Assembly (NCBI RefSeq): GCF_003269035.1
Contig: NZ_QLTK01000018.1
Span: 62,001 to 126,000, forward strand
DNA length: 64,000 nucleotides
Source: Paraburkholderia bryophila
GTDB lineage: Bacteria; Pseudomonadota; Gammaproteobacteria; Burkholderiales; Burkholderiaceae
Reading direction: 5' to 3'
Position 1 is the stretch's first letter; each line of letters starts with the position of its first letter. Below the pieces are notes generated by a model, which saw only the letters and a program-made list of their open reading frames with translations, made no database searches and had not been told where the DNA came from. The translations under genes and the position numbers were made by a program. Below are positions 15,099 through 24,095 of this stretch, in pieces.

Positions 15099-16529
15099 TT
15101 ACATGTTCAGCCCGCGCTTGTCCACGGCCAGAGCCGCTTCGCGCATGACTTCAGACAGCGACGGGTGCGGATGGCAAATGCGGCCGATATCTTCCGACGC
15201 CGCCTTGAATTCCATCGCCACCACGGCTTCCGCGATCAGGTCCGATGCGTTGGCCGAGATGATATGCACGCCGAGCAGTTCGTCGGTCTTCGCGTCGGCG
15301 ATCATCTTGACGAAACCATCCGCCTTGTTGATGCCCAGCGCGCGGCCGTTCGCCATGAACGGGAACTGGCCCGTCTTGACTTCGCGGCCTTCCGCCTTGA
15401 GTTGCTGTTCCGTCTTGCCGACCCACGCGATTTCCGGTTCGGTGTAGATCACCCACGGAATGCAGTTGTAGTCGATATGCGGCTTCTGACCGTCGATGAT
15501 CTCGGCCACCAGCACGCCTTCGTCTTCCGCCTTATGCGCGAGCATCGGGCCGCGCACCACGTCGCCGATCGCATACACGTTCGGCACCGCCGTCGCGCAG
15601 TGGTCGTCGACGTCGATAAAGCCGCGCTCGTTGGCCTTCAGGCCGATCGCTTCGAGGCCGAGGTTGTCGGTGTTCGGCACCCGGCCGATCGACACGATCA
15701 GACGGTCGGCTTCGAGCGATTGCGCGTTGCCGTCCTTGTCCGTGTAGGCGATCGTGACGCTCTTGTCCGTTGCCTTGATTTCGCCGACCTTCACGCCGAC
15801 GTGAATGTCGAGACCCTGCTTCTTGAACTGCTTGGCGGCTTCTTTAGCGAGCGACTGGTCAGCCGCGCCGAGGAATTCCGGCAACGCTTCAAGCACGGTC
15901 ACGTCCGCGCCCAGACGACGCCACACCGAACCGAGTTCCAGACCGATCACGCCGGCGCCGATCACGGCCAGCTTTTTCGGCACGGTGTCGAACGTCAGTG
16001 CGCCTTCGTTGTCGGCAACGATCCTGTTGTCGACCGGAATGCCGGGCAGATGACGCGCCTTCGAACCCGTGGCGATGATCACGTTCTTTGCCGTGACGAC
16101 TTCCGTCTCGCCTTCGCCGCTCACTTCGATCTGCACGCCGGCGTCCGTCTTACCGGTGAACTTGCCGTGACCCTTGAGCCACGTGATCTTGTTCTTGCGG
16201 AACAGGAATTCGATACCCTTGGTCATTTTCTCGACGATGCTTTCCTTGCGGGCCAGCATCTTCGCGATGTCGACCTTGACGTTTTCCACGGAGATGCCGT
16301 GGTCGCCGAGGTGATGCGATGCGTTTTCAAATTCTTCCGACGACGCGAGCAGCGCCTTCGACGGAATGCAACCCACGTTCAGGCACGTGCCGCCGAGCTT
16401 CAGCGCGCCGGCCGGGTTTTTCCATTTCTCGATACACGCGACGGTCTTGCCGAGTTGCGCTGCGCGGATAGCGGCGATATAACCGCCGGGGCCTGCGCCG
16501 ATCACGACGACGTCAAATTCTTTGGACAT
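15099..16529 (-). CDS. lpdA: Dihydrolipoamide dehydrogenase (E3)
   Basis: FAD-dependent flavoprotein that reoxidises dihydrolipoamide of the 2-oxoglutarate dehydrogenase complex. From ATG 16529 (MSKEFDVVVIG) it has 476 residues, with AAGGA upstream. The FAD-binding GAGPGGYIAA lies at the N-terminus, the redox-active disulphide is in GGTCLNVGCIPSK (near residues 44-56), the second dinucleotide fold reads VIGAGVIGLELGSVW, and the active-site base is in CHPHPSLSE near the C-terminus. It is the last gene of the sucA-odhB-lpdA set, with a 146-nt gap after odhB. The upstream start at 16565 is less likely. Confidence 0.96.
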   Translation of the reverse strand: MSKEFDVVVIGAGPGGYIAAIRAAQLGKTVACIEKWKNPAGALKLGGTCLNVGCIPSKALLASSEEFENASHHLGDHGISVENVKVDIAKMLARKESIVEKMTKGIEFLFRKNKITWLKGHGKFTGKTDAGVQIEVSGEGETEVVTAKNVIIATGSKARHLPGIPVDNRIVADNEGALTFDTVPKKLAVIGAGVIGLELGSVWRRLGADVTVLEALPEFLGAADQSLAKEAAKQFKKQGLDIHVGVKVGEIKATDKSVTIAYTDKDGNAQSLEADRLIVSIGRVPNTDNLGLEAIGLKANERGFIDVDDHCATAVPNVYAIGDVVRGPMLAHKAEDEGVLVAEIIDGQKPHIDYNCIPWVIYTEPEIAWVGKTEQQLKAEGREVKTGQFPFMANGRALGINKADGFVKMIADAKTDELLGVHIISANASDLIAEAVVAMEFKAASEDIGRICHPHPSLSEVMREAALAVDKRGLNM

Positions 16530-16675
16530 GACAATCCTTTTGATGGCGGAACGGCGCGCGGCCACGCTTCGAGGCGCGCGGCGTTCCTATGCTGCGGAAT
16601 GCTGGAAAGACGTAGTGCTTATATGGCGTCGAATCGTGCGATGACAAGCCGACGCCGGCCCAACCCGACTCGGGC

Positions 16676-17953
16676 TTACAGGTCGAGCAACAGACGAGCC
16701 GGATCTTCCAGCGCGTCTTTCATGGCCACCAGCGACAGCACCGCTTCGCGACCGTCGATGATGCGGTGGTCGTACGACAGCGCCAGGTAGTTCATCGGGC
16801 GGATCACGATCTGGCCGTTTTCGACCACAGCGCGTTCCTTGGTGGCGTGCACGCCGAGAATCGCGGATTGCGGCGGGTTGATGATCGGGGTCGACAGCAT
16901 CGAACCGAACACACCACCGTTCGAGATCGAGAACGTACCGCCGGTCATTTCGTCGATCGACAGCTTGCCGTCTTTCGCTTTCTGACCGAACTCGGCGATC
17001 TTCTTCTCGATTTCAGCGAGGCTCAGTTGATCTGCATTGCGCAGGATCGGCACCACCAGGCCGCGCGGCGAACCGACCGCGATACCAATGTCGAAGTAGC
17101 CGTGATAGACGATGTCGTTACCGTCGATCGACGCGTTCACCAGCGGGTACTTCTTCAGCGCGTGAACCGCCGCCTTGACGAAGAACGACATGAAGCCGAG
17201 CTTCACGCCATGTTCTTTTTCGAACTTGTCTTTGTACTTGTTGCGCAGGTCCATGACCGGAGCCATGTTCACTTCGTTGAACGTGGTCAGGATGGCGTTG
17301 GTTTGCTGCGACTCGAGCAGACGTTCGGCGATCCGTGCGCGCAGACGCGACATCGGCACGCGTTGTTCCGGGCGGTCCTTCAGCCACTGGTCGGCCGAGG
17401 CCGGACCCTTGACTTCCGGCAGCGACGGCTTGGCCGCCTTCGGTGCGGCAGCGGCCGGTGCCGGTGCGGCCTTGGCAGCCGGAGCGCCCGCGCTCAGCAC
17501 GTCGCCCTTGGTGATGCGGCCGTCGCGGCCCGTGCCGGCGACGTCGCCCGACGCGAGGCCCTTCTCCGCCATCAGCTTGCCGGCAGCCGGCGAAGCTGCG
17601 GTGTTCGCACCCGTTGCGGATGCGGCTTGCGCGGCCGGAGCAGCGGCTTGTGCCGGTTCAGCGACCGGAGCCGGCTTCACTTCGGCTTCGACGGCAGCGG
17701 CGCCAGCCTTGCCTTCGGTGTCGATCTTCGCGATCACCTGATCGGCGGCGACGATGTCGCCGTCGTTCGAGATGATTTGCGCGAGCACGCCGGCTGCGGG
17801 TGCCGGCACTTCGAGCACGACCTTGTCGGTCTCGATTTCGATGAGAATTTCGTCGACGGCGACAGCCTCGCCGGGCTTCTTCTTCCACTGCAGCATCGTG
17901 GCTTCCGAGACCGACTCGGACAGCTGGGGAACCTTGACTTCAACAATAGCCAT
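16676..17953 (-). CDS. odhB: Dihydrolipoyl succinyltransferase (E2 of 2-oxoglutarate dehydrogenase)
   Basis: 425-residue E2 component that transfers the succinyl group from lipoamide to CoA. The lipoyl domain carries the modifiable lysine in EIETDKVVLEV near residue 44. An Ala/Pro linker leads to an E3/E1-binding domain (KLMAEKGLASGDVAGTGRDG). The catalytic domain begins around residue 195 (RVPMSRLRARIAERL) and holds the active-site HxxxDG motif in SYDHRIIDGREAV near the C-terminus. It is 157 nt downstream of sucA, with a strong hairpin between them. Confidence 0.96.
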   Translation of the reverse strand: MAIVEVKVPQLSESVSEATMLQWKKKPGEAVAVDEILIEIETDKVVLEVPAPAAGVLAQIISNDGDIVAADQVIAKIDTEGKAGAAAVEAEVKPAPVAEPAQAAAPAAQAASATGANTAASPAAGKLMAEKGLASGDVAGTGRDGRITKGDVLSAGAPAAKAAPAPAAAAPKAAKPSLPEVKGPASADQWLKDRPEQRVPMSRLRARIAERLLESQQTNAILTTFNEVNMAPVMDLRNKYKDKFEKEHGVKLGFMSFFVKAAVHALKKYPLVNASIDGNDIVYHGYFDIGIAVGSPRGLVVPILRNADQLSLAEIEKKIAEFGQKAKDGKLSIDEMTGGTFSISNGGVFGSMLSTPIINPPQSAILGVHATKERAVVENGQIVIRPMNYLALSYDHRIIDGREAVLSLVAMKDALEDPARLLLDL

Positions 17954-18070
17954 TATGAATATCCTGAATACGTATCGGGTGACGGCGCGGTGAACGACGA
18001 CCGCCTGCGAACCATGCCTGCCGTTTGTGAACCTGGTAATAAACCTTCGTTAGTTCGGTGAGCGGCGGCA

Positions 18071-18095
18071 CGGGAAAGCGCAGCGCGCTTTCCCG
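18071..18095 (-). other. Intercistronic hairpin between sucA and odhB
   Basis: CGGGAAAGCGC and GCGCTTTCCCG form a perfect 11-bp stem with a 3-nt loop, starting 15 nt after the sucA stop. No U-run follows, so it is not a canonical terminator; an mRNA-protecting or processing stem is more likely. Confidence 0.6.
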
Positions 18096-18110
18096 GTTCG
18101 TCTGTTTTGC

Positions 18111-20972
18111 TTATTTAGCGATCGACGAGCTCTTGAGACGGCCGAACGCGCCTTCGACCAGCGCCTTCTGCTGCTCGTAGTGCTTCGCGTAGTAGCCGAC
18201 TGCTGGCGAGGCCGAAGCCGGACGGCCGCTGTACGCCAGCTTCTGCCCGTCCTTCATGCCTTCCTTCAGGTGATGCTCGATGTAGAACCACGGGCCTTGA
18301 TTCTGCGGCTCGTCCTGCACCCAGACCACTTCGGTCGCGTTGTCGTACTTCTTCATTTCCGCTTCGAACTGCTTGTGCGCGAACGGATAGAGCTGTTCGA
18401 TACGGACGATCGCGACGTCGTACTGCTTCGCTTCGCGGCGATGCGCGACGAGGTCGTAATACACGCGGCCCGAACAGACCACCACGCGCTTGACCTTCTT
18501 CGCGTCCACGGCTTCGTCCACTTCGCCGATGATCGGCTGGAACGCGCCCTTGGCCAGTTCGGACAGATCCGAGACGGCTTCCTTGTGGCGCAGCAGCGAC
18601 TTCGGCGTCGCGACGATCAGCGGCTTGCGGAACAGGCGGATCATCTGACGGCGCAACAGATGGAAAATCTGCGCCGGCGTGGTCGGTTGAACGACCTGCA
18701 TGTTGTGATCCGCGCACAGTTGCAGGAAACGCTCGATACGCGCCGACGAGTGTTCCGGACCCTGGCCTTCGTAACCGTGCGGCAGCAGCATCGTGAGACC
18801 CGAGACGCGGCCCCACTTCACTTCGCCCGACGAGATGAACTGGTCGATCACGACTTGCGCGCCGTTCACGAAGTCGCCGAACTGCGCTTCCCACGCGACG
18901 AACGTATTCGGTTCAGCGGTCGAGTAGCCGTATTCGAAACCGAGCACCGCTTCTTCCGACAGCACCGAGTCGATCACGTTGAACTTCGCCTGACCTTCGG
19001 CGATGTTCTGCAGCGGCACGTAGGTGCCGTCGTTCCAGCGTTCGCGGTTCTGATCGTGCAGCACCGCGTGACGGTGCGTGAACGTGCCACGGCCCGAGTC
19101 CTGACCGGTCAGGCGCACGGCATAGCCGGAGGCGACCAGCGACGCGAAGGCCAGGTGCTCGCCCATGCCCCAGTCGAGCTTGGCTTCGCCACGGCCCATC
19201 GCGCGACGGTCGTTGAGAACGCGCTCGACCAGCGGGTGAACCTTGAAGTTTTCCGGCACCGTGGTGATGCGTTCGGCAAGGCGCTTCAGTTCCGCGAGCG
19301 GCACGGCCGTGTCGGCTGCGTCGGTCCACTTGCGGTTCAGGAACGGCACCCAATCCACCGCGTACTTGCTCTTGTAGTTCGACAGGACCGGGTCGACCGT
19401 GTGGTGACCTTCGTCCATGGCCTTGCGGTAGGCCTTGACGAAATCGTCGCCTTCTTCCGCCGTGATCACGCCTTGCTGCACCAGCTTTTCAGCGTACAGC
19501 GCGCGCGTGCCCGGGTGCTTGGCGATGGTCTTGTACATCAGCGGCTGCGTGACCGCCGGCGTGTCCTGCTCGTTGTGACCCAGCTTGCGGAAACAGACGA
19601 TGTCGACGACCACGTCTTTGTGGAACTGCATCCGGAAGTCGATGGCCAGCTGCGTAGCCAGCACGACCGCTTCGGGATCGTCGCCGTTCACGTGCAGCAC
19701 CGGCGCTTCGATCATCTTGACGACGTCCGAGCAGTACAACGTGGAGCGCGAGTCGCGCGGATCCGACGTCGTGAAACCGATCTGATTGTTGATGACGATG
19801 TGCAGCGTGCCGTGCGTGCCGTAACCGCGCGTTTGCGCGAGGTTCAGCGTTTCCATCACGACGCCCTGGCCCGCGAACGCCGCGTCGCCGTGGATCTGCA
19901 CCGGCAGAACCTGCAGGCCGCTGTCGTCGCCGCGACGGTCCATACGGGCCTTCGCCGACCCTTCGACCACCGGGTTGACGATTTCGAGGTGCGACGGGTT
20001 GAACGCGAGCGACAGGTGAACCGGGCCGCCTTCGGTCGAGACGTCCGACGAGAAACCCTTGTGGTACTTGACGTCGCCGGCCGGCAGGTCGTCGACGTGC
20101 TTACCTTCGAATTCGGCGAACAGGTCCGCCGGCATCTTGCCCAGCGTGTTGACCAGCACGTTCAGACGGCCGCGGTGGGCCATGCCGATGACGATTTCCT
20201 GGACGCCGTTGGCGCCGCCGTGACGCACGACCTCGTCCATCGCCGCGATGAAGCTTTCGCCGCCTTCGAGCGAGAAGCGTTTCTGGCCGACGTACTTGGT
20301 GTGCAGGAAGCGCTCGAGGCCTTCAGCGGCCGTCAAACGATTCAGGATGTGCTTTTTCTTGTCGTTCGAGAAATTCGGCGTCGAGCGGATCGACTCGAGC
20401 TTCTCTTTCCACCAGCGCTTCTGTTCCGGATCGCTGATGTACATGTACTCGGCGCCGATCGTGCCGCAGTACGTGTCACGCAATGCCTTGACGATCTCAC
20501 GCAACGATGCGCGCTCGAAACCGAAATACAGGTTCGTGGCGCTGAACTCCTGGTCCAGGTCGGCTTCGGTGAAGTCGTAGAACGCGGGTTCGAGTTCGGG
20601 AATCGCGGGACGTTCGCGGCGCTTCAGGGGATCGAGATTGGCCCATTGCGAGCCGAGGAAGCGATATGCGCCGATGAGGGACTGCACATAGACTTGCTTG
20701 CGGGAGGTAGCGAGGTCTTCGCCGCCAGACGCCGCGCGCGGGATGAAGGCGTTAGCCTTGGCCCGTTGAGCAAACGATTCGACGATCGGGCCATGGGCCA
20801 CGTCGTTGGCATTGCTGCCGTCCGATGCAGGAACATTCTGCAACGCGTCGAAATAGCTGCGCCAGTTCTCGGGCACTGACGCCGGATTGTCGAGATACGC
20901 TTCGTACATTTCTTCTACGTACGGAGCATTGCCGCCGAACAGATAAGAGTTCGACTGGAATTGCTTCATCAT
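18111..20972 (-). CDS. sucA: 2-oxoglutarate dehydrogenase E1 component
   Basis: Thiamine-diphosphate-dependent decarboxylase of the TCA cycle, 953 residues from ATG 20972 (MMKQFQSNSYLFGGNAPYVE). The usual N-terminal segment is present, then GMAHRGRLNVLVN, the ThDP/Mg motif GDAAFAGQGVV followed by NNQIGFTTSD, and the C-terminal transketolase region (LLPHGYEGQGPEHSSARIER) and WVQDEPQNQGPW. A GTG 12 nt upstream (20984) is also possible, but AAGGTGAG spaced 7 nt from ATG 20972 favours the latter. It is the first gene of the sucA-odhB-lpdA cluster. Confidence 0.95.
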   Translation of the reverse strand: MMKQFQSNSYLFGGNAPYVEEMYEAYLDNPASVPENWRSYFDALQNVPASDGSNANDVAHGPIVESFAQRAKANAFIPRAASGGEDLATSRKQVYVQSLIGAYRFLGSQWANLDPLKRRERPAIPELEPAFYDFTEADLDQEFSATNLYFGFERASLREIVKALRDTYCGTIGAEYMYISDPEQKRWWKEKLESIRSTPNFSNDKKKHILNRLTAAEGLERFLHTKYVGQKRFSLEGGESFIAAMDEVVRHGGANGVQEIVIGMAHRGRLNVLVNTLGKMPADLFAEFEGKHVDDLPAGDVKYHKGFSSDVSTEGGPVHLSLAFNPSHLEIVNPVVEGSAKARMDRRGDDSGLQVLPVQIHGDAAFAGQGVVMETLNLAQTRGYGTHGTLHIVINNQIGFTTSDPRDSRSTLYCSDVVKMIEAPVLHVNGDDPEAVVLATQLAIDFRMQFHKDVVVDIVCFRKLGHNEQDTPAVTQPLMYKTIAKHPGTRALYAEKLVQQGVITAEEGDDFVKAYRKAMDEGHHTVDPVLSNYKSKYAVDWVPFLNRKWTDAADTAVPLAELKRLAERITTVPENFKVHPLVERVLNDRRAMGRGEAKLDWGMGEHLAFASLVASGYAVRLTGQDSGRGTFTHRHAVLHDQNRERWNDGTYVPLQNIAEGQAKFNVIDSVLSEEAVLGFEYGYSTAEPNTFVAWEAQFGDFVNGAQVVIDQFISSGEVKWGRVSGLTMLLPHGYEGQGPEHSSARIERFLQLCADHNMQVVQPTTPAQIFHLLRRQMIRLFRKPLIVATPKSLLRHKEAVSDLSELAKGAFQPIIGEVDEAVDAKKVKRVVVCSGRVYYDLVAHRREAKQYDVAIVRIEQLYPFAHKQFEAEMKKYDNATEVVWVQDEPQNQGPWFYIEHHLKEGMKDGQKLAYSGRPASASPAVGYYAKHYEQQKALVEGAFGRLKSSSIAK

Positions 20973-21358
20973 TTTTACGCTCACCTTTCTTCGAGTTTCT
21001 CGAGAAATAGCGGGTTACAGAACCTTCCGCGACACGGCCTGACCGTTTGGCGGATTGCGCGAATCAAGTCTTGCTTGGAAGGACCTAAAACTTTGCACCC
21101 GGGGAGCATATCACAGAACCGATACTCCAGATAGCAGACGGATTGCCGCTTAAGCCTTTTCCGACGGGGCTTTCGGGCCACTTTCAAGATAGTTAACAGT
21201 CTTCTGCGGCAAACGGGGCCAATAGTCTGCCAACTTGCATCAGGGCGCATTGAGTTAGATGCGCGCAGAAACGGCAAAAGCCACCCGAAGGTGGCTTTTG
21301 CCTGACAGCGAACCGGGTTTGGCGCCCGGTTATCCGCGTGCTTGATCCATTGCGCTGC
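20973..21358. other. sucA upstream region
   Basis: 386 bp between sucA and typA. It contains the typA terminator (21274-21301), a possible extended -10 (TGATATGCT on the minus strand, -10 at 21105-21110) with a poor -35, and the palindrome TTTCTCGAGAAA at 20996-21007 just before the sucA ribosome site. No gene seen. Confidence 0.5.
21274..21301 (-). terminator. typA terminator
   Basis: GCAAAAGCCACC and GGTGGCTTTTGC form a perfect 12-bp stem with a CGAA loop; the stem's own U-rich arm serves as the tail. It lies about 60 nt after the typA stop. Confidence 0.8.
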
Positions 21359-23185
21359 TTAGTCCACTGCGCCCTTACGGCTTGCGCTGCGGCGCTCGTG
21401 TTCCTTCAGGTAACGCTTGCGCAGACGGATGGATTGCGGCGTGACTTCGACCAGTTCGTCGTCGTCGATGAATTCGACCGCGTATTCCAGCGACATCTGG
21501 ATCGGCGGCACGAGGCGCACCGCTTCGTCGGTACCTGACGAACGCACGTTGGTCAGTTGCTTGCCCTTGATCGGGTTCACGACCAGGTCGTTATCACGGC
21601 TGTGAATGCCGATGATCATGCCTTCGTACAACGGCTCGCCCGGCGACACGAACATACGGCCGCGATCCTGCAGCTTCCACAGTGCGTACGCGACAGCCGC
21701 GCCGTCGTCCTGCGAAATCAGCACGCCGTTGCGACGCTCGCCGACCGCGCCTTCCTTGACCGGCTGATACGAGTCGAACGTGTGGCTCATCAGGCCCGTG
21801 CCGCGCGTGAGCGTGAGGAATTCCGACTGGAAGCCGATCAGGCCACGCGCCGAAATACGGTACTCGAGACGCGTACGGCCACGACCGTCCGACGCCATGT
21901 CGAGCATTTCGCCCTTGCGGCGGCCCAACTCTTCCATCACGCCACCTTGATGGCCGTCTTCCATGTCGACGGTCAGGTTTTCGTACGGCTCGTGCTTCAC
22001 ACCGTCGATTTCCTGCATCACCACGCGCGGACGCGACACGGCCAGCTCGTAGCCTTCGCGGCGCATGTTTTCCACCAGAATGGTCAGGTGCAGTTCACCG
22101 CGGCCCGCCACTTCGAACGTGGTTTCGTCGCCGGTTTCCTTCACGCGCAACGCGACGTTGTGGTTCAGCTCCTTCATCAGGCGGTCACGAATCTGACGGC
22201 TCGTGACGAACTTGCCTTCGCGACCGGCCAGCGGCGACGAGTTGACGAGGAAGTTCATGGTCAGCGTCGGTTCGTCGACGGTGATCATGGGCAGCGCTTC
22301 CGGTTGTTCCGGTGCGCAGATGGTCACGCCGATACCGATTTCCTCGATACCGTTGATCAGCACGATGTCGCCGGCTTCAGCCGACTCCACCTGCACGCGC
22401 TCCAGACCCTTGAACGACAGCACCTGGTTGATCTTGCGGTTCAGGATCGCGCCGTCAGGGCCCGAACGAACGGCAACCGCCATGCCTGGCTTGATCGTGC
22501 CGCGCGTGATACGGCCCACGCCGATACGGCCAACGTACGACGAATAGTCCAGCGACGTGATCTGCAATTGCAGCGGCGCAGCCGGATCGGCCGGGCGAAC
22601 CGGCACGTGCTTCAGCACGGCTTCGAACAGCGGACGCATGTCGCCTTCGCGCACGTCCGGGGTCAAACCCGCGTAGCCGTTCAGGCCCGATGCGTAGACG
22701 ATCGGGAAGTCGAGTTGTTCATCCGTTGCGCCCAGCTTGTCGAACAGGTCGAACGTCTGGTTGATCACCCAGTCGATCCGCGCGCCCGGCCGGTCGACCT
22801 TATTGATCACGACGATCGGCTTCAGGCCGAGCGCCAGCGCTTTCTTGGTCACGAAGCGCGTTTGCGGCATCGGGCCTTCGACCGCGTCCACCAGCAGCAG
22901 CACCGAGTCGACCATCGACAGCACGCGTTCCACTTCGCCGCCGAAGTCGGCGTGGCCCGGGGTGTCGACGATGTTGATGTGCGTGCCTTCGTACTCGACC
23001 GCGCAGTTCTTCGACAGAATCGTGATGCCACGTTCTTTTTCGATGTCGTTCGAGTCCATCACGCGCTCGACGACCTGCTGGTTGTCACGGAACGTGGCGG
23101 TCTGACGGAGCAGCTGGTCGACGAGCGTGGTCTTACCGTGGTCGACGTGGGCAATGATGGCGATGTTGCGTAGGGCGCGGGTCAT
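21359..23185 (-). CDS. typA: GTP-binding protein TypA/BipA
   Basis: 608-residue ribosome-associated translational GTPase of the EF-G/LepA superfamily. The G domain starts at once: MTRALRNIAIIAHVDHGKTT (G1 AHVDHGKTT), with GITI (G2), DTPGHADFGGEVER (G3) and NKVDRPGAR (G4). EF-G domain II/III-like regions and the TypA-specific C-terminal domain (RGLIGFQSEFLTLTRGTG) follow. Length matches the family. It is monocistronic, read from an extended -10 promoter at 23298-23303 and closed by the terminator at 21274-21301. Confidence 0.96.
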   Translation of the reverse strand: MTRALRNIAIIAHVDHGKTTLVDQLLRQTATFRDNQQVVERVMDSNDIEKERGITILSKNCAVEYEGTHINIVDTPGHADFGGEVERVLSMVDSVLLLVDAVEGPMPQTRFVTKKALALGLKPIVVINKVDRPGARIDWVINQTFDLFDKLGATDEQLDFPIVYASGLNGYAGLTPDVREGDMRPLFEAVLKHVPVRPADPAAPLQLQITSLDYSSYVGRIGVGRITRGTIKPGMAVAVRSGPDGAILNRKINQVLSFKGLERVQVESAEAGDIVLINGIEEIGIGVTICAPEQPEALPMITVDEPTLTMNFLVNSSPLAGREGKFVTSRQIRDRLMKELNHNVALRVKETGDETTFEVAGRGELHLTILVENMRREGYELAVSRPRVVMQEIDGVKHEPYENLTVDMEDGHQGGVMEELGRRKGEMLDMASDGRGRTRLEYRISARGLIGFQSEFLTLTRGTGLMSHTFDSYQPVKEGAVGERRNGVLISQDDGAAVAYALWKLQDRGRMFVSPGEPLYEGMIIGIHSRDNDLVVNPIKGKQLTNVRSSGTDEAVRLVPPIQMSLEYAVEFIDDDELVEVTPQSIRLRKRYLKEHERRSASRKGAVD

Positions 23186-23282
23186 AGGAAACCTGGAGAC
23201 AGTTGGAGTGCGCCGCTTGCTTATGCCGGTTACTTATCGGTTGCCTGATAAACCACGAAACCACGACAAGCCCAAAGCGCAC

Positions 23283-23303
23283 TTTTGGGAACCCAAAATT
23301 ATA
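23283..23303 (-). promoter_or_regulatory. typA extended -10 promoter with TTTTGGG/CCCAAAA dyad
   Basis: On the minus strand TGCTATAAT is an extended -10 (TGN-TATAAT) at 23298-23306. Directly downstream, around the expected start site, TTTTGGG-AA-CCCAAAA (23283-23298) is a 7-bp-armed dyad overlapping the -10. Confidence 0.55.
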
Positions 23304-23465
23304 GCACGCAGAAATGAAGCTTTCTGGTATTCCCCGATAGACCCTGCTGGCGTCCCTGTCGTTGCGCGCGCAACTCTCTCTCCGTGGCGCTCGGCGCAAC
23401 CTACGCAAACCCGCGCGCATCATGCCTTGAGTCGCAATAGATCCTTGCCTAAGCTGTAATAACGC

Positions 23466-23514
23466 TTGCCGCGTCAATCAATGGGCCCCTATAATCCTGC
23501 CTAGTCAACCATTG
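23466..23514 (+). promoter_or_regulatory. marR-efflux promoter and probable MarR operator
   Basis: TTGCCG-N18-TATAAT (23466-23495) reads into marR. The similar 11-mers GTCAATCAATG (23473-23483) and GTCAACCATTG (23504-23514) flank the -10 at a 31-bp offset, about three helical turns, as expected for an autoregulatory operator pair. Confidence 0.55.
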
Positions 23515-23530
23515 CATTCGCACGAGAATC

Positions 23531-24049
23531 ATGACGGAGCATTCTCCTACTCCCACGTCGGACCTCAGTCAGTATCAGCTCGGCGAAAGCGTCGGCTATC
23601 TGCTGTCGCGCGTGAAATCGACCATGTCGAATCTGGTCACGCAACGCAGCATGGCCGAATTGGGCATCACCAGCCAGCAAGGCAGCATCCTGTTCATGGT
23701 GGCGAGCGGCAAGTGTCTGCTGGCGGCCGAACTGGCGCGCGAATACGGCATCGACGCGAGCGCGGTCACGCGTCTGGTCGACCGTCTGGAGAAGCGCGGC
23801 CTGCTGACCCGCGTGCGCAGCAATGAAGACCGGCGCGTGGTGCGCCTCGCGCTGACCCCGGAAGGTCACGCGATCGCGGCGAAAATGCCGGCCATTTTCA
23901 ACGGTGTGCTGGACGACCTGCTCAACGGTTTCACCCCCGAGGAAGTGGGCTTTCTGAAGAGCATGTTGCGCCGTGTGCTCGTCAATTCCGGTGAACAAAC
24001 GGGACTAACCCGTGATGCAGCAAGCAATTTCGACAGCAAATCGTCATAG
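23531..24049 (+). CDS. MarR-family transcriptional regulator
   Basis: 172-residue winged-helix repressor. The DNA-binding region reads LTSQQ-type start (LGITSQQGSILFMV), LAAELAREYGIDASAVTRLVDRLEKRG (recognition helix within) and the wing RVRSNEDRRVVRLALTPEG. The N- and C-terminal helices would form the dimer interface. It is the first gene of a plus-strand set with an outer-membrane lipoprotein, an EmrA-like adaptor and an EmrB-like transporter, so it most likely represses that efflux locus and responds to an exported aromatic or antibiotic compound (inference). Confidence 0.92.
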   Translation: MTEHSPTPTSDLSQYQLGESVGYLLSRVKSTMSNLVTQRSMAELGITSQQGSILFMVASGKCLLAAELAREYGIDASAVTRLVDRLEKRGLLTRVRSNEDRRVVRLALTPEGHAIAAKMPAIFNGVLDDLLNGFTPEEVGFLKSMLRRVLVNSGEQTGLTRDAASNFDSKSS

Positions 24050-24095
24050 ATTGCTTGCAGTGTCCATCATTAAATTCCACTCAAAGAGTCGAGCG

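Larger units (their letters stand above)
23186..23530. other. Divergent typA/marR promoter region
   Basis: 345 bp. It holds the typA -10 with an adjoining palindrome (23283-23303) and the marR promoter with flanking direct repeats (23466-23514). No ORF here is supportable. Confidence 0.6.

Noticed and set aside
18180..20879. 899-codon plus-strand frame
   Set aside because: Antisense to sucA, whose conserved motifs are complete.
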